Assembly (NCBI GenBank): GCA_019358835.1
Contig: JAHHIH010000002.1
Span: 124,001-188,000, forward strand
DNA from: Tildeniella torsiva UHER 1998/13D
Lineage (GTDB): Bacteria; Cyanobacteriota; Cyanobacteriia; Phormidesmidales; Phormidesmidaceae
Length of the DNA: 64,000 nucleotides
Reading direction: 5' to 3'
Positions 51,481 to 60,849 of the stretch are shown here, piece after piece. Position 1 is the first letter of the stretch. Each line of letters begins with the position of its first letter. The position numbers and the translations under genes were made by a program. The notes beneath the pieces were generated by a model. It searched no databases. It saw only the letters and a list, made by a program, of their open reading frames with translations, and was not told the DNA's origin.

Positions 51481-51520
51481 AACCTTGTAGGGGCGCAGCA
51501 TGCTGCGCCCCTACAAGGTT
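51481..51520. terminator. Perfect 40-bp palindrome between argB and GST gene
   Basis: AACCTTGTAGGGGCGCAGCA (51481-51500) is followed directly by its exact reverse complement (51501-51520), with no unpaired loop base in DNA. As RNA it forms a near-full hairpin followed by TTTT. It lies between convergent genes and looks like a dispersed palindromic element used as a two-way terminator. Confidence 0.85.
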
Positions 51521-51538
51521 TTCCAAAGGAATGCAGCT

Positions 51539-52165
51539 CTAGGAAATCACCTCCAAGAAGCTGGGACGATGACTGACCTCAGCCCACCAGGCGTTGAGCT
51601 GAGGAATTTCGCTGGTGACGGCGGCAAATTCTGGCGTCTTCGACAGGTACAGCATCACCGGCATGAGATAGAAGTCGGCCAGGGTAATGGTGGGGCCGAG
51701 CAGATAGGGACTACAAGAGGCGATCGCCTCAATCGCTTCCAGGGCAGTTTTGACCTTTGGCGCCGCCTCGGCAACAGCCGCCTCGTCAGCTTGCCCACCC
51801 TGGCTGGGCACAATCAGCCGCTGAATGGTGATCGTGCCGATGGCGGGGGCGTAGAGATAGCTATCGACGATCGACATGATCTGGCGCATGCGGGCCTGGC
51901 CCAGGGAGTCGGCGGGGGTGAAGGCGCGATTGCCTACCACCGCATCGAGATATTCCACAATGGCGCAGGTTTCGTAGAGCGTTTCGCCATCCACCTCCAG
52001 GGTGGGCACCTTGCCAAAGGGATGCTTGGCCAGGTAGTCAGGGTCGCGATCGCTAAAGATATCGACCTCTTTAAAGTCGTAGGGCGTGTTGGTCTCCGCC
52101 AAAATCATGCGAACGGTGCGCACGTAGGTGCTGATGGTCGGGCCGTAGAGCGTATATTGTGTCAT
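51539..52165 (-). CDS. Glutathione S-transferase family protein
   Basis: A 208-residue GST. The N-terminal thioredoxin-like domain reads YTLYGPTISTYVRTVRMILAETNTPYDFKEVDIF and HPFGKVPTLEVDGETLYETCAIVEYLD; the C-terminal domain is all helix. The active-site position is Ser/Thr in STYVR rather than Cys. Substrates are unknown. It is monocistronic and ends on the shared palindrome side of argB. Confidence 0.92.
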   Translation of the reverse strand: MTQYTLYGPTISTYVRTVRMILAETNTPYDFKEVDIFSDRDPDYLAKHPFGKVPTLEVDGETLYETCAIVEYLDAVVGNRAFTPADSLGQARMRQIMSIVDSYLYAPAIGTITIQRLIVPSQGGQADEAAVAEAAPKVKTALEAIEAIASCSPYLLGPTITLADFYLMPVMLYLSKTPEFAAVTSEIPQLNAWWAEVSHRPSFLEVIS

Positions 52166-52393
52166 CTCAGTTAGCAGATAAGTATCAGTGCCACAAGCGG
52201 CCTCTTCAACCTACCGCGATTCGTCTGATGCCGGTATTGCCAGGGCTTTATCTGCCCCTAGAACCACTGCCTTAATGGGCCAGCCCCCATAGAGCAGGTG
52301 CATTGGTCGAGTAGGATTGTGTTCTTCAACCGCTGTCTGTTAGAGCGCTTGAGGCCACTATTATCAGAGTTCAATTTCAGGCAAAACCATCCC

Positions 52394-53404
52394 ATGTCTC
52401 GTCAGCGGTTTCGGGCCAATTTGCTCTATTCAACCCGGCTTTTAGGCTGGCTTTATATCGGCGCGATCGCCCTTTGGTTTGGGCTACGGCTTGTTTTCTT
52501 TGACCGATTTTGGTGGCTGGCGCTGCTGAATACGATCGCATTTTATTTATTTCTGCCCGTTGTGCTGTTGCTGCCCCTGGGTATTGGGCTGCGGCTGCGA
52601 GGACTGCTGCTAGGGCTGGCCCTGCCGATCGCTATATTTGTGGGACTATTTGGCCCGCTGTTTTTGCCGTCTGGAACTGTGCTCGATTCAGCCCCGCAGC
52701 CCGGCTTTAAGGCGATGAGCTTTAACCTGTTGTGGAGCAATGAGGACTATGCCCAGATCGCTCAATCTATTCGATCGGCTGATCCCGACATTGTGGGGTT
52801 TCAAGAAGTACGCCCGCCGAATATTGCAGCGTTAACAGCGGCTTTGCCTGACTACCCGTACACCGTTTTTCATCAGTCAGACAACTACCATACCGTCGGC
52901 CTGGTGAGCCGATTGCCCATCGTTGCCTCTGAGCAGCTCCCCAATCCACCAGTTGAACGCGGCCTGCAAACTGCGATTGACCTAGAGGGAACGCTGCTGA
53001 CCGTTATCGTCGCCCATCTGGCCCCTAACAATATGCCGCTATTTCCGCTGGGTGAATTTGTCAGGCAGACCCAAGATCGCTATGCCCGCCGGGCCGCTGA
53101 GGTAGAACTGTTGAAGCAGGTTGTTCAGACCCGCGATCGCCCGGTGGTGATCCTCTGCGACTGCAACATGACCGACACCTCCCAAACCCACGCCGAGCTG
53201 CTGTCGCTGCTGACCGACAGCTTCCAACAGGTCGGGTGGGGATGGGGCCATACCCTGCGAGTGGGGAGCGTTCCCTGGCCGCTTCAGCGGGTTGACTACG
53301 TGTGGCACACCGCCGACCTGCAATCGGTGAGCGTGGAGGTGGGCGATCGCGGTGGGTCTGACCATTACCCTGTGGTGGCTACCCTGAGACAGCAGACGCC
53401 CTAA
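52394..53404 (+). CDS. Membrane-anchored endonuclease/exonuclease/phosphatase (EEP) family protein
   Basis: About 336 residues from the ATG at 52394 (MSRQRFRANLLYS). Three N-terminal helices (to about 105) precede an EEP domain: FNLLWSNED, FQEVRPPN, SRLPIVAS, VAHLAPN, CDCNMTD (in place of GDFN), RVDYVW and GSDHYPVVATL. The His/Asp/Glu residues of metal-dependent phosphodiesterases are kept. The domain is probably extracytoplasmic and could act on phospholipids or nucleic acids. It overlaps the convergent helicase gene by 4 bases. Confidence 0.88.
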   Translation: MSRQRFRANLLYSTRLLGWLYIGAIALWFGLRLVFFDRFWWLALLNTIAFYLFLPVVLLLPLGIGLRLRGLLLGLALPIAIFVGLFGPLFLPSGTVLDSAPQPGFKAMSFNLLWSNEDYAQIAQSIRSADPDIVGFQEVRPPNIAALTAALPDYPYTVFHQSDNYHTVGLVSRLPIVASEQLPNPPVERGLQTAIDLEGTLLTVIVAHLAPNNMPLFPLGEFVRQTQDRYARRAAEVELLKQVVQTRDRPVVILCDCNMTDTSQTHAELLSLLTDSFQQVGWGWGHTLRVGSVPWPLQRVDYVWHTADLQSVSVEVGDRGGSDHYPVVATLRQQTP

Positions 53405-56043
53405 CCAATTTCTTCATTGACTGGGAAGCGGTTCATTAGGTCTTTGGCGTCGCGGGCGGCGGTGCGCAGGGTGTCGCTGATATAGGGCACGTGGGGAATC
53501 TGGGACAGTACATCAAGGGTGCGGCGTAGAATGCGAACGATGTCGCCCTCGTCGAGGCTGGTGTTGCTGCACAGGGTGACCCAGTCGACTTGCAGCGCCC
53601 ACTGCTCGACCATGCCCACCAGGTCATACTCCAGCCAGATGGGGGCGGCAATGTGGCGGCGGTGCTGCTGCTGGTAGAGCTGGCGGCGCAGGCTGTGCAA
53701 GCCACCCAGGGCTTCTTCCACAGTGCCGGAGAGTTTATAGCGGCACCAGCTGTCGGGGCGCGAGTTTTCGGTCACTAGGGCAGCACAGGCGGCGGCTAGC
53801 TGGGCGGCATCGAGGTGGTCAAACTCACCCGACTCTAGAGCCAGGGCCAGCCACAGCTCGTTGTCGCCGCGAATGGCGGCGGCCATTTCTCCCAGCTCGG
53901 TAGGGCGGTTGTCTTCCAGCCCGCCAAAGTGCTTGAGCACCTCCATAATGTGGAGAAATTCTTGCCAGTAGCGGCCGGTGTGCTGGAAGAGTTTGGCTTT
54001 GCGATCGCGCCATTCGTCCTCTAAATCGCGCAGCCGCTTTTGGCGCTTGAGCAGCCCCTTGGCGTTTTCCCACTGGCTGGCGGGGTGGCTGGCCAGGGTG
54101 TGCTCGACTTCGCGCATGCGATCGAGCTGTTCCTGAACTTCGGGGGCCAGCATTTCGAGAGTAGGTGGGGTGGCCATAGCATTTACAATGGCGGCGGTGT
54201 GGTCATCGCCCCGACAGCGCTTACCAGGACTGGGCATCAGCTCCGAGGGAGGAGCCAGGGTATCGACCGACTGTAATCGGGGAATATCGGCGTGCAGGCC
54301 CACCACGTCGGCAGCGGTGACCACGCACCAAAGGTTGGTTTTGGTCAGACACACCAGGTAGGGGAACTGGCCCGACCCCTGTACCTTAGTGACCAGCACA
54401 GCGGGCACGGGTTCGCTGACGGGAATGTGCTTGCCCTTGAGGGAGAGCAGGGTACCGGCGATCGCAAAGGGCACCATTTTTCCCACATCGTCGGCCAGCA
54501 CCTGGGCCGCCTGCTGCTGAAGGGTTTTGAGCAGCCGCCGTTCTTCTTTAAGGCGCTCTTTGAGTTTGGCGTATTCGGCCAGTAAGCCTTCGTCGAAGGC
54601 GGCGAGCTGGGCATGCTGATGGGCGATCGCCCCCTCTAGCCGATCAATTTCCTGCTGTTGGGGCACTAGGTGCAGGGTGGCTAGATATTGGCCAAAGCTG
54701 CGCTCGATTAAGTCTTTGGCTTCATCTAGGGTGTGGGTTTGCAGCAGGTTGAGCACCATGCCGTAGCCGGGGGTGAACTGACTGACCAGCGGATCGGCCC
54801 CCGAGGTGGCCAGGTGCACCGCCTCTCGGAAGCCCTCAAAGGGGCTTTCGACCGTGACCACATGGCCCTGGAGATCCATGCCGCGCCGCCCGGCTCGCCC
54901 CGCCATCTGCAAAAATTCTGAGGAGGTGAGCAGGCGGTGGCCCATGTCGGTGCGCTTCGACAAACTGGCAATCACCGTGGTGCGGGCGGGCATGTTGATG
55001 CCGGCGGCCAGGGTTTCGGTGGCAAACACCACCTTGATCAGCCCGGCCTGAAAGAGTTCTTCCACCAGCCCTTTCCACAGGGGCAAAATGCCCGCGTGGT
55101 GGGCGGCAATGCCCCGGTACAGCGGCCCGACCTGGCCCGCCCGCCCGGCGTCGGGGTTGTGGGCAAGAAAGGTATCAATGCGGAGCTTGAGTTCCTGGGC
55201 TTCCTCGTCCGTGACCAGCGAGAGGTGACTGACCTCATCCACCGATTTGTCGCAGCCCCGGCGGCTAAAAATAAAGTAGATGGCGGGCAGCATGTCCCGC
55301 TCTTGCAGCTGACCCATGACGAAGGGCAGACTCACCCGTCCACCACCGCGCCGACCGGGCTGGCGCTGGGGAGCCCGCTGCTTTTTGAGCTGGGGGTTGA
55401 CCGCCTTTTGGGAGGCATCGAGCAGCGGTACCAATCGCTTGCCGGTGCAGTAGTGAAATTGCAGCGGCACCGGGCGAAAGTCGGAATAGATTAGCTCGGT
55501 GGGGCCGTGGACTTTTTGCAGCCAGTCGGTGAGCTGGCCGCTGTTTTCGACCGTGGCGGAGAGGGCCAAGAGCTGAATTTCGGGCGGGCAGTAGATGATC
55601 GACTCTTCCCAGACGGTGCCGCGCTGGCGATCGTTCATGTAGTGGCATTCGTCGAGCACTACGGCCTCGACCTGCTGCAGCGTAGTACCCGTTTCGCCAA
55701 TGCGGGTGCCGTAGAGCATGTTGCGAAAGATTTCAGTGGTCATCACCACGATGGGCGCGTCGCGGTTGATGGAGAGATCGCCGGTCAGCAAACCCACATT
55801 TTCGTAGCCAAACTGGTCGCGAAAATCGCGCAGCTTTTGGTTAGAGAGCGCCTTCAGCGGGGTGGTATAAAACACTCGCTTGCCGTGGGCCATGGCCCGG
55901 TAGATGGCGTATTCACCAATTAATGTTTTGCCGGAACCGGTAGGGGCACACACCACCACCGACTTATCGGCATCGAGGGCCGCCGCCGCCTGGTGCTGAA
56001 AATCGTCGAGGGGGAAGGGAAATAATTTGGCGAGATCTAGCAC
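53401..56043 (-). CDS. Ski2-like DExH RNA helicase (ISE2-type)
   Basis: The product has 880 residues. Motif I is APTGSGKT, motif II DECH (VVLDECHYMND), motif III SATV and motif VI QMAGRAGRRGMD. A middle beta region (KVQGSGQFPYLVCLTKTNLWCVV) and a C-terminal DSHCT domain (SLDEGDIVRILRRTLDVLSQIP) complete the Ski2/Mtr4 layout. The closest known relatives are cyanobacterial and plastid ISE2 proteins, linked to chloroplast RNA processing. It converges on the EEP gene. Confidence 0.93.
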   Translation of the reverse strand: MLDLAKLFPFPLDDFQHQAAAALDADKSVVVCAPTGSGKTLIGEYAIYRAMAHGKRVFYTTPLKALSNQKLRDFRDQFGYENVGLLTGDLSINRDAPIVVMTTEIFRNMLYGTRIGETGTTLQQVEAVVLDECHYMNDRQRGTVWEESIIYCPPEIQLLALSATVENSGQLTDWLQKVHGPTELIYSDFRPVPLQFHYCTGKRLVPLLDASQKAVNPQLKKQRAPQRQPGRRGGGRVSLPFVMGQLQERDMLPAIYFIFSRRGCDKSVDEVSHLSLVTDEEAQELKLRIDTFLAHNPDAGRAGQVGPLYRGIAAHHAGILPLWKGLVEELFQAGLIKVVFATETLAAGINMPARTTVIASLSKRTDMGHRLLTSSEFLQMAGRAGRRGMDLQGHVVTVESPFEGFREAVHLATSGADPLVSQFTPGYGMVLNLLQTHTLDEAKDLIERSFGQYLATLHLVPQQQEIDRLEGAIAHQHAQLAAFDEGLLAEYAKLKERLKEERRLLKTLQQQAAQVLADDVGKMVPFAIAGTLLSLKGKHIPVSEPVPAVLVTKVQGSGQFPYLVCLTKTNLWCVVTAADVVGLHADIPRLQSVDTLAPPSELMPSPGKRCRGDDHTAAIVNAMATPPTLEMLAPEVQEQLDRMREVEHTLASHPASQWENAKGLLKRQKRLRDLEDEWRDRKAKLFQHTGRYWQEFLHIMEVLKHFGGLEDNRPTELGEMAAAIRGDNELWLALALESGEFDHLDAAQLAAACAALVTENSRPDSWCRYKLSGTVEEALGGLHSLRRQLYQQQHRRHIAAPIWLEYDLVGMVEQWALQVDWVTLCSNTSLDEGDIVRILRRTLDVLSQIPHVPYISDTLRTAARDAKDLMNRFPVNEEIG

Positions 56044-56219
56044 GCGGTTGGCAATGAGGTACGTGACTATTCTAGTGTGCCAATAGATTGACGAAACAGA
56101 TGACGATGTAGTCTTAAACTTCGCGCCCTTCTAGGCAGAAAATACGGCATTTTTCGGAGTCTATTCTCGATACATTAAAGCCAGGTTGAGTTAATTTTTT
56201 AGTTGCGGCTGGGGTCGTC

Positions 56220-56564
56220 ATGAAAGCACTTTTACATCTGCTGGGTCTGGTGGCTGTGGGGTTAGGCCTGTATGTGCTGGGGCAAATTCTGCTGGGGGCG
56301 ATCGCCCTAGACCCTTACTTTTGGCAGGGGTTTACCGCTGGGCTAGCGGTGCCGCTGCTGGCGATGGGGCTGCTGAAATTGCTGCTGTTGCCCATGGGGC
56401 GCATTGGCTATTTGGGCTGGGTCACCGGGGGGCTGGGGATGCTGTTTGTGGTGCTAAGCGATGGCGCTCTGCTGACGCCATTGGTGCTGCTGCCGTTTGC
56501 CCTGGCGATTTCCTCTATTGTCATCGGCTACCGACTGATGGCGATCGCCCGCCTCAGCCTCTAG
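56220..56564 (+). CDS. Small membrane protein of unknown function
   Basis: The product is 114 residues, four predicted helices (about 4-30, 38-58, 62-82, 87-108) with short polar loops and no recognisable motif. It starts MKALLHLLGLVAVGLGLYVLGQILLG. There is no operon partner; helicase and OMP neighbours are divergent or separate. Confidence 0.8.
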   Translation: MKALLHLLGLVAVGLGLYVLGQILLGAIALDPYFWQGFTAGLAVPLLAMGLLKLLLLPMGRIGYLGWVTGGLGMLFVVLSDGALLTPLVLLPFALAISSIVIGYRLMAIARLSL

Positions 56565-56706
56565 CGGTCAGCAAAACCCCACATAACCTTTACTCAAGTT
56601 TCCAGATCAACCCAATTTTTAGCAGGATCGCGCTCCAGAACGGCTGAAAATCAAACTATTCATGCCCGATAGTTTGGCCAAACCCGTTACTTGAGGAGGA
56701 GTGATG

Positions 56707-57159
56707 ATGAAACTGAATATAGCCCTGTTGTCTGCCGTGGTGGTGGGTGCTGTGGCGTCCCAAGCCCAGGCCCAGCAAGCCCCTGACTACTACGTGGGCG
56801 CAGGCGTGCGGGCTGGGTTCAACGACAGCATGTCGTTTGTGATTGACTCTAAGGCCAAAATTACCGAACTGGGCGATCGCACCACCCTTTCGGTGCGGCC
56901 CTCCCTCGTCTTTGACAACAGCACCGAACTGCGGCTGCCCATCTCCGTAGACTATGCCCTCGACCAAGCCCTTTACCCCTACGCCGGGGCCGGGGTGGCC
57001 TACAACGCCGATGGTCGCTCCGCCATCGACCCGATGATTACCGCCGGGCTCGACTGGGGCATTACCCGCAGCGTGGTAGTCGATTTCAACGCCAGCATGT
57101 TGTTTAAACCTGGCGATACCGACGCTGAGATTACAGCCACGGTTAACTATGCCTTTTAG
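56707..57159 (+). CDS. Small outer-membrane beta-barrel-like protein
   Basis: About 150 residues with a signal peptide ending AQAQ (residues 1-22). The mature part alternates strands (YYVGAGVRAGFNDSMSF, TTLSVRPSLVF, LRLPISVDYALD, PYAGAGVAYNAD, ITAGLDWG, VVVDFNASML, ATVNYAF) and ends in Phe, as outer-membrane barrels do. At about 130 mature residues it has room for eight strands. I use the ATG at 56707, 6 bases after GAGGAGGA; GTG and ATG one and two codons earlier are alternatives. Confidence 0.8.
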   Translation: MKLNIALLSAVVVGAVASQAQAQQAPDYYVGAGVRAGFNDSMSFVIDSKAKITELGDRTTLSVRPSLVFDNSTELRLPISVDYALDQALYPYAGAGVAYNADGRSAIDPMITAGLDWGITRSVVVDFNASMLFKPGDTDAEITATVNYAF

Positions 57160-57294
57160 GCCAACCGAAACTTTGGTTGCCAAAAATTAGGGGATCTTCA
57201 CGCAGGCGACCAGACTCTGGCGGCGGGGCGGATCCCCCAGATTCTCGCGGGTATAGGTGCTCGATTTGACCCCATTTTAAGGGGGTAGGTGCGT

Positions 57295-57726
57295 TTAGCT
57301 GACCGCCATCTCTGGCTCGGCGGCTTTGCGGTGCCCTTCGGAGGTGCCCATCTGAATCAGCTCGACTTTGTAGCCGTCGGGGTCTTGCACAAAGGCGATC
57401 ACCGTCGAGCCGTGCTTCATCGGGCCGGGCTCGCGCACCACCTGGCCGCCCTGGGCTTTGATGCGATCGCACGTCCCGTAAATATCATCGACCCCGAGGG
57501 CAATGTGGCCGTAGGCGGTGCCCAGGTCGTAGGCCTCTACGCCCCAGTTGTGGGTTAGCTCTAGCACGGTGTGGTCAGCCTCCTCCCCGTAGCCCACAAA
57601 GGCCAGGGTAAACTTGCCGCCGGGGTAGTCTTTTTTGCGCAGCAGCTGCATGCCCAGCAGGTCGCAGTAAAACTTGAGAGAACGATCCAAGTCGCCGACT
57701 CGCAGCATGGTGTGTAGTAGTCGCAT
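57295..57726 (-). CDS. gloA: Lactoylglutathione lyase (glyoxalase I)
   Basis: The enzyme is 143 residues from the ATG at 57724-57726 ([20 protein letters not shown]). Metal ligands are in LLHTML (His5), VLELTHN (Glu), GHIALGV (His) and YKVELIQ (Glu). [29 protein letters not shown] is the classic GloA run. It converts the methylglyoxal-glutathione adduct. The open frame extends 17 codons upstream without family match. It is 62 bases from the slipin stop. Confidence 0.95.
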   Translation of the reverse strand: MRLLHTMLRVGDLDRSLKFYCDLLGMQLLRKKDYPGGKFTLAFVGYGEEADHTVLELTHNWGVEAYDLGTAYGHIALGVDDIYGTCDRIKAQGGQVVREPGPMKHGSTVIAFVQDPDGYKVELIQMGTSEGHRKAAEPEMAVS

Positions 57727-57788
57727 GGTGAGTTCGCTGTCGTAATTGATCTTTACCATTATGACCACGGCACCCATCGGCGTGGCGG

Positions 57789-58709
57789 TTACTCCTCAGC
57801 GGCGGGTTTAGTCCGCAGGTTGCCCAGGGCGTGGGATAGCTCCAGCGGAAACAAAATTACCGTATTCGACGGGCTCGCCCCCAGCCCATCAATGCTTTGC
57901 AGAGTGCGCAGCTCTAGGGCGATGGGGTTGGCTTCCATAATTTGGGCGGCGGCGGCGAGGCTTTGGGCGGCAAGGCGATCGCCATCCGCTTTCGTTATCG
58001 TTGCCCGCTTTTCCCGCTCCGCCGAAGCCTGGCGCGACATCATCCGCTTCAAATCCTCCGGCAGCTCAATGTCTTGCAGACGAATGGAGTCGATGTGCAT
58101 GCCCCACTCCTGCACCTGGGCCTCTACAATGGCCCCAATCTGAGACTGAATCTGCTCTCGCTCCGACAGCAGATCGTCCAGCGAAAGGCCGCCCACCACA
58201 TCTCGCAGCGCCGCCTGGGCATACTGCGACACCGCAAAGCGAAAGTCTTGAATCGAAATCACCGCTTTTTGGGCGTCGCTCACCTGAAAAAACAGGGCGC
58301 TGTCGATCTCGGCGGGCACGTTGTCGCGGGTAATCACCTTCTGGCGCGGAATATTGATTACCAGGGTACGGGTGTCAATAAACTGCACCGACTCGATCAC
58401 CGGCACCACGTACAGCAGCCCCGGCCCCCGCACGTCCTGAATTTTGCCCAGTTGCAAGATTACCCCCCGCTCCCACTGGGCGGCCACCCGCACCCCGCTC
58501 ACTACCACGTTCCACAGCACCGCGACAATGGCTCCAGCCGTGAGCCCTACCGTACGCTGACGAATAGGGAGCCCAAAGAAGAGCAGGGCAAACAACATCG
58601 CCATGGGCACTAAAAACAACACCTGCCGTAGCCCCCGACCCAGGGAGACATGGCCTTCGGTCGGTTTGGCATAGACGCGGGTTGGGCCGTCAATAGAAGA
58701 GTCGCTCAT
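57789..58709 (-). CDS. Second slipin/SPFH-domain protein
   Basis: A 306-residue SPFH protein. Two hydrophobic helices (about 28-48 and 55-75) precede [36 protein letters not shown] coiled-coil Ala/Glu/Lys stretch ([37 protein letters not shown]) follows. Compared with the slipin at 17626 it has an extra N-terminal helix. It is upstream of gloA on the same strand and downstream of the pheT-like gene. Confidence 0.92.
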   Translation of the reverse strand: MSDSSIDGPTRVYAKPTEGHVSLGRGLRQVLFLVPMAMLFALLFFGLPIRQRTVGLTAGAIVAVLWNVVVSGVRVAAQWERGVILQLGKIQDVRGPGLLYVVPVIESVQFIDTRTLVINIPRQKVITRDNVPAEIDSALFFQVSDAQKAVISIQDFRFAVSQYAQAALRDVVGGLSLDDLLSEREQIQSQIGAIVEAQVQEWGMHIDSIRLQDIELPEDLKRMMSRQASAEREKRATITKADGDRLAAQSLAAAAQIMEANPIALELRTLQSIDGLGASPSNTVILFPLELSHALGNLRTKPAAEE

Positions 58710-58852
58710 AGCGTTGCCTAGGGGGGATGATGACCAGACTAGCCAACGTTCAAGGGTTACAGGGCTCGCGTCACGATTTTGGTTGCAACTGTAATATTTA
58801 GTTGCGGCATTCTACGGGTCGGATCTGCTGATGGTATTCGGCAAGTCTAGGG

Positions 58853-60493
58853 TTAGGGCCGGAGGCTAGAGTCGGCGATCGCGCTTGCCGTGCAGTCTAA
58901 CTCCCCAGCGCAAACCGGCTCGGGGAACGAAAAATGCTCCAGCACCTGGGGATGAATCTCGCCAAACTCTCCCACAGGTTGACTCTGAATCAACACCGTA
59001 GCCGCCCGCCCTGGAATATAGTATGGGGCCTCGCAAAGCGTCAGTTCATAGCTCAGCCCCAGGGCTTTGAGCATGGTCTGCATGTAGGCCTTAGCGGTGG
59101 TAAACGAGGCGCGGGCATCTAGACTGGCAAAGCCCCAGTGCTGGCTTTCCCTAGGGATATCCGTCGCGTCGAACCGCAGCACTTCCCCGGTTTCGTAGAT
59201 ATTGATTGGTTTGGGCGCGTTAATGTTGCGGGCCAGAATATCGAGCAGCCCCGCTTGCAAGGTTGTACGGGTGGCGCTAAAGGTGCGGCTTTTGGCATTG
59301 CCGGTCTGCACGTAGGGGGCCGCAAACAGATCGAGAATGGCCGGGTCGGTGAGCACAAAACTTTTCACCTCCATCAGCCCCATACGCTGGGCCAGATCGC
59401 CCACCTTAAACATGGCCTGGCGTAGGGCATCGGCCTCCCCCAGATGAAATTTGACCGCCAGGGGTTCGGCCTGGAGCGTGCCAATCCCTACAGCTACGAG
59501 CAGATCGCCCGCCAGGTCAACCTGGCTAAAAATGTCGGTGCGGTAGGTAGGCACATGCACCACATCGGTACCGCTCACCTCTAGATCCATACGGGAGAGC
59601 ACCTGGCCCAGGCCGCTTTTTGGAATGGCGGTGCCCATAATTTCGTTCAGGTACTTGGCCGAAAACTGCACCGGGCGACGGGCTAGGGTGGGAGTGGTCA
59701 GAATGTCTTGGGGGGTGGCAATCTCCACAGTTTGCACCTCAGCCCCGGTGTCTAAAAAGTTGTGGGCCAGAATGTTGGCGGTCTCTAGCACCGTTTGGGC
59801 CAGAATGCCGGTGACATCAATGAACAAATTGCGGGTGCTGGCCTCTACCTCTCCCACCCCCGCTGCGTTGATGATGGGCGGCATCGAGAGCACGGTGCCG
59901 CTGGCGTCGCGCAGCACAAGGGTATAGTCATCACCTGGCAGGGTGTGGCGATAGGTCTTCCCCGCCGGGTGCTCACGCAAAATTTGCCGGGCGGTCATAG
60001 GGTGGGCGCTGTGCAGGGGCACAAAGGTCAACTCATCTAGCGGTTCAGCCCCGTAGGTTAAGTCGCCGCTGATTTTGTCGAGGTCGTAGACGCCGATCGC
60101 AATTTTCTTGCGCTGGCGGCCAAAGGTTTGGGTCACTTTTTCTTGAAACTGTACCAGCACCTCTAGCCCGCCGCCCTGTAGGTTGGCCCCGCGCACCACC
60201 AGGGCAGCAATGTAGGGCCGTAGGGGCAACACTTCGGGCCGCACTGTGACCCGGCGGCCCGAGGGTGCAAGCTGGTCGGGCACGGCACGGCTCAGGCCGT
60301 TGTAGATGTTGATGGCACGGGTAAACCCCTCTGCTGCCAGTAGATCGGGCCGCTCGGCGGTGACTTCGACCTCTAGGGTCTGCTCGTCTAAGGTGGCATC
60401 GAGGCCGTAGTCAAAGGCTTGCTGGGCCAGCTGCTGGGGGGCCGTGGGGGTGAGCCGTCGCAGGTAGGCGAGGGGGAAGGTGACGGTGGGCAT
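58853..60493 (-). CDS. Archaeal/eukaryotic-type phenylalanyl-tRNA synthetase beta subunit-like protein
   Basis: A 546-residue protein that aligns end to end with archaeal PheT (about 550 residues), not with bacterial PheT (about 800). Visible blocks: ERPDLLAAEGFTRAI; VQFQEKVTQTFGRQRKKIAIGVYDLDKI; LSMPPIINAAGVGEVEASTRNLFIDVTG (B3/B4 editing-type domain); YRTDIFSQVDLAGDLLVAVGIG (B5); YYIPGRAATVLIQSQPVGEFGEIHPQVLEHF near the end. The bacterial N-terminal OB fold and C-terminal FDX-ACB domain are absent, as in Archaea. No pheS partner is in the window. In a cyanobacterium this is unexpected. Possible roles: a second PheRS with a distant alpha gene, or trans-editing. The B3/B4 core looks intact. 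Confidence 0.85.
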   Translation of the reverse strand: MPTVTFPLAYLRRLTPTAPQQLAQQAFDYGLDATLDEQTLEVEVTAERPDLLAAEGFTRAINIYNGLSRAVPDQLAPSGRRVTVRPEVLPLRPYIAALVVRGANLQGGGLEVLVQFQEKVTQTFGRQRKKIAIGVYDLDKISGDLTYGAEPLDELTFVPLHSAHPMTARQILREHPAGKTYRHTLPGDDYTLVLRDASGTVLSMPPIINAAGVGEVEASTRNLFIDVTGILAQTVLETANILAHNFLDTGAEVQTVEIATPQDILTTPTLARRPVQFSAKYLNEIMGTAIPKSGLGQVLSRMDLEVSGTDVVHVPTYRTDIFSQVDLAGDLLVAVGIGTLQAEPLAVKFHLGEADALRQAMFKVGDLAQRMGLMEVKSFVLTDPAILDLFAAPYVQTGNAKSRTFSATRTTLQAGLLDILARNINAPKPINIYETGEVLRFDATDIPRESQHWGFASLDARASFTTAKAYMQTMLKALGLSYELTLCEAPYYIPGRAATVLIQSQPVGEFGEIHPQVLEHFSFPEPVCAGELDCTASAIADSSLRP

Positions 60494-60849
60494 GGGGGGC
60501 GTGGGGAAGAGGAGAGTGATGGAGTGGGGGAGATGGGGAGGGTGAGGGAGATGGGGATGGCTGAGGCTGAGTTTAAGAGCCTGGTTCTAAGAAAGACAAC
60601 ATTGGGGAGAGCAGATGGCGTTTGTTTGAAATTACCTGAGTTGATCCTCCCATAGGTTGAGGGGGTTGGTTATGGGCAGGTACAAAAAGCACCCCGCCCA
60701 TAGGCTTCTTTAAGAAGGCTACAGGCGGGGTGGTCAAAGAGGCTAAGTTTAGGCTCGGCGATGGTGCTAGCAGATCGAGTCTAAGAACTCATGGCTAAAG
60801 CCCATACAGATGATCCTATGGTCAGGACATCCTGTTCGTTAGGACAGCT
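60494..60849. other. 356-base spacer: G-rich tract and dps terminator
   Basis: 60494-60560 is a purine-rich GGGGAGATGGGGAGGG-type tract on the plus strand, just upstream of the pheT-like start. The hairpin at 60684-60732 follows. No gene is seen. Confidence 0.5.
60684..60732 (-). terminator. Terminator of the Dps gene
   Basis: On the minus strand a CACCCCGCC/GGCGGGGTG stem encloses a second stem (GCCTTCTT/AAGAAGC) and is followed by CTTTTT. It lies about 120 bases after the dps stop, so the transcript has a long 3' end. Confidence 0.75.

Noticed and set aside
58770-58815. GTTGCAACT/AGTTGC inverted repeat upstream of the second slipin
   Set aside because: Only a 6-bp stem; too weak to call an operator or terminator.
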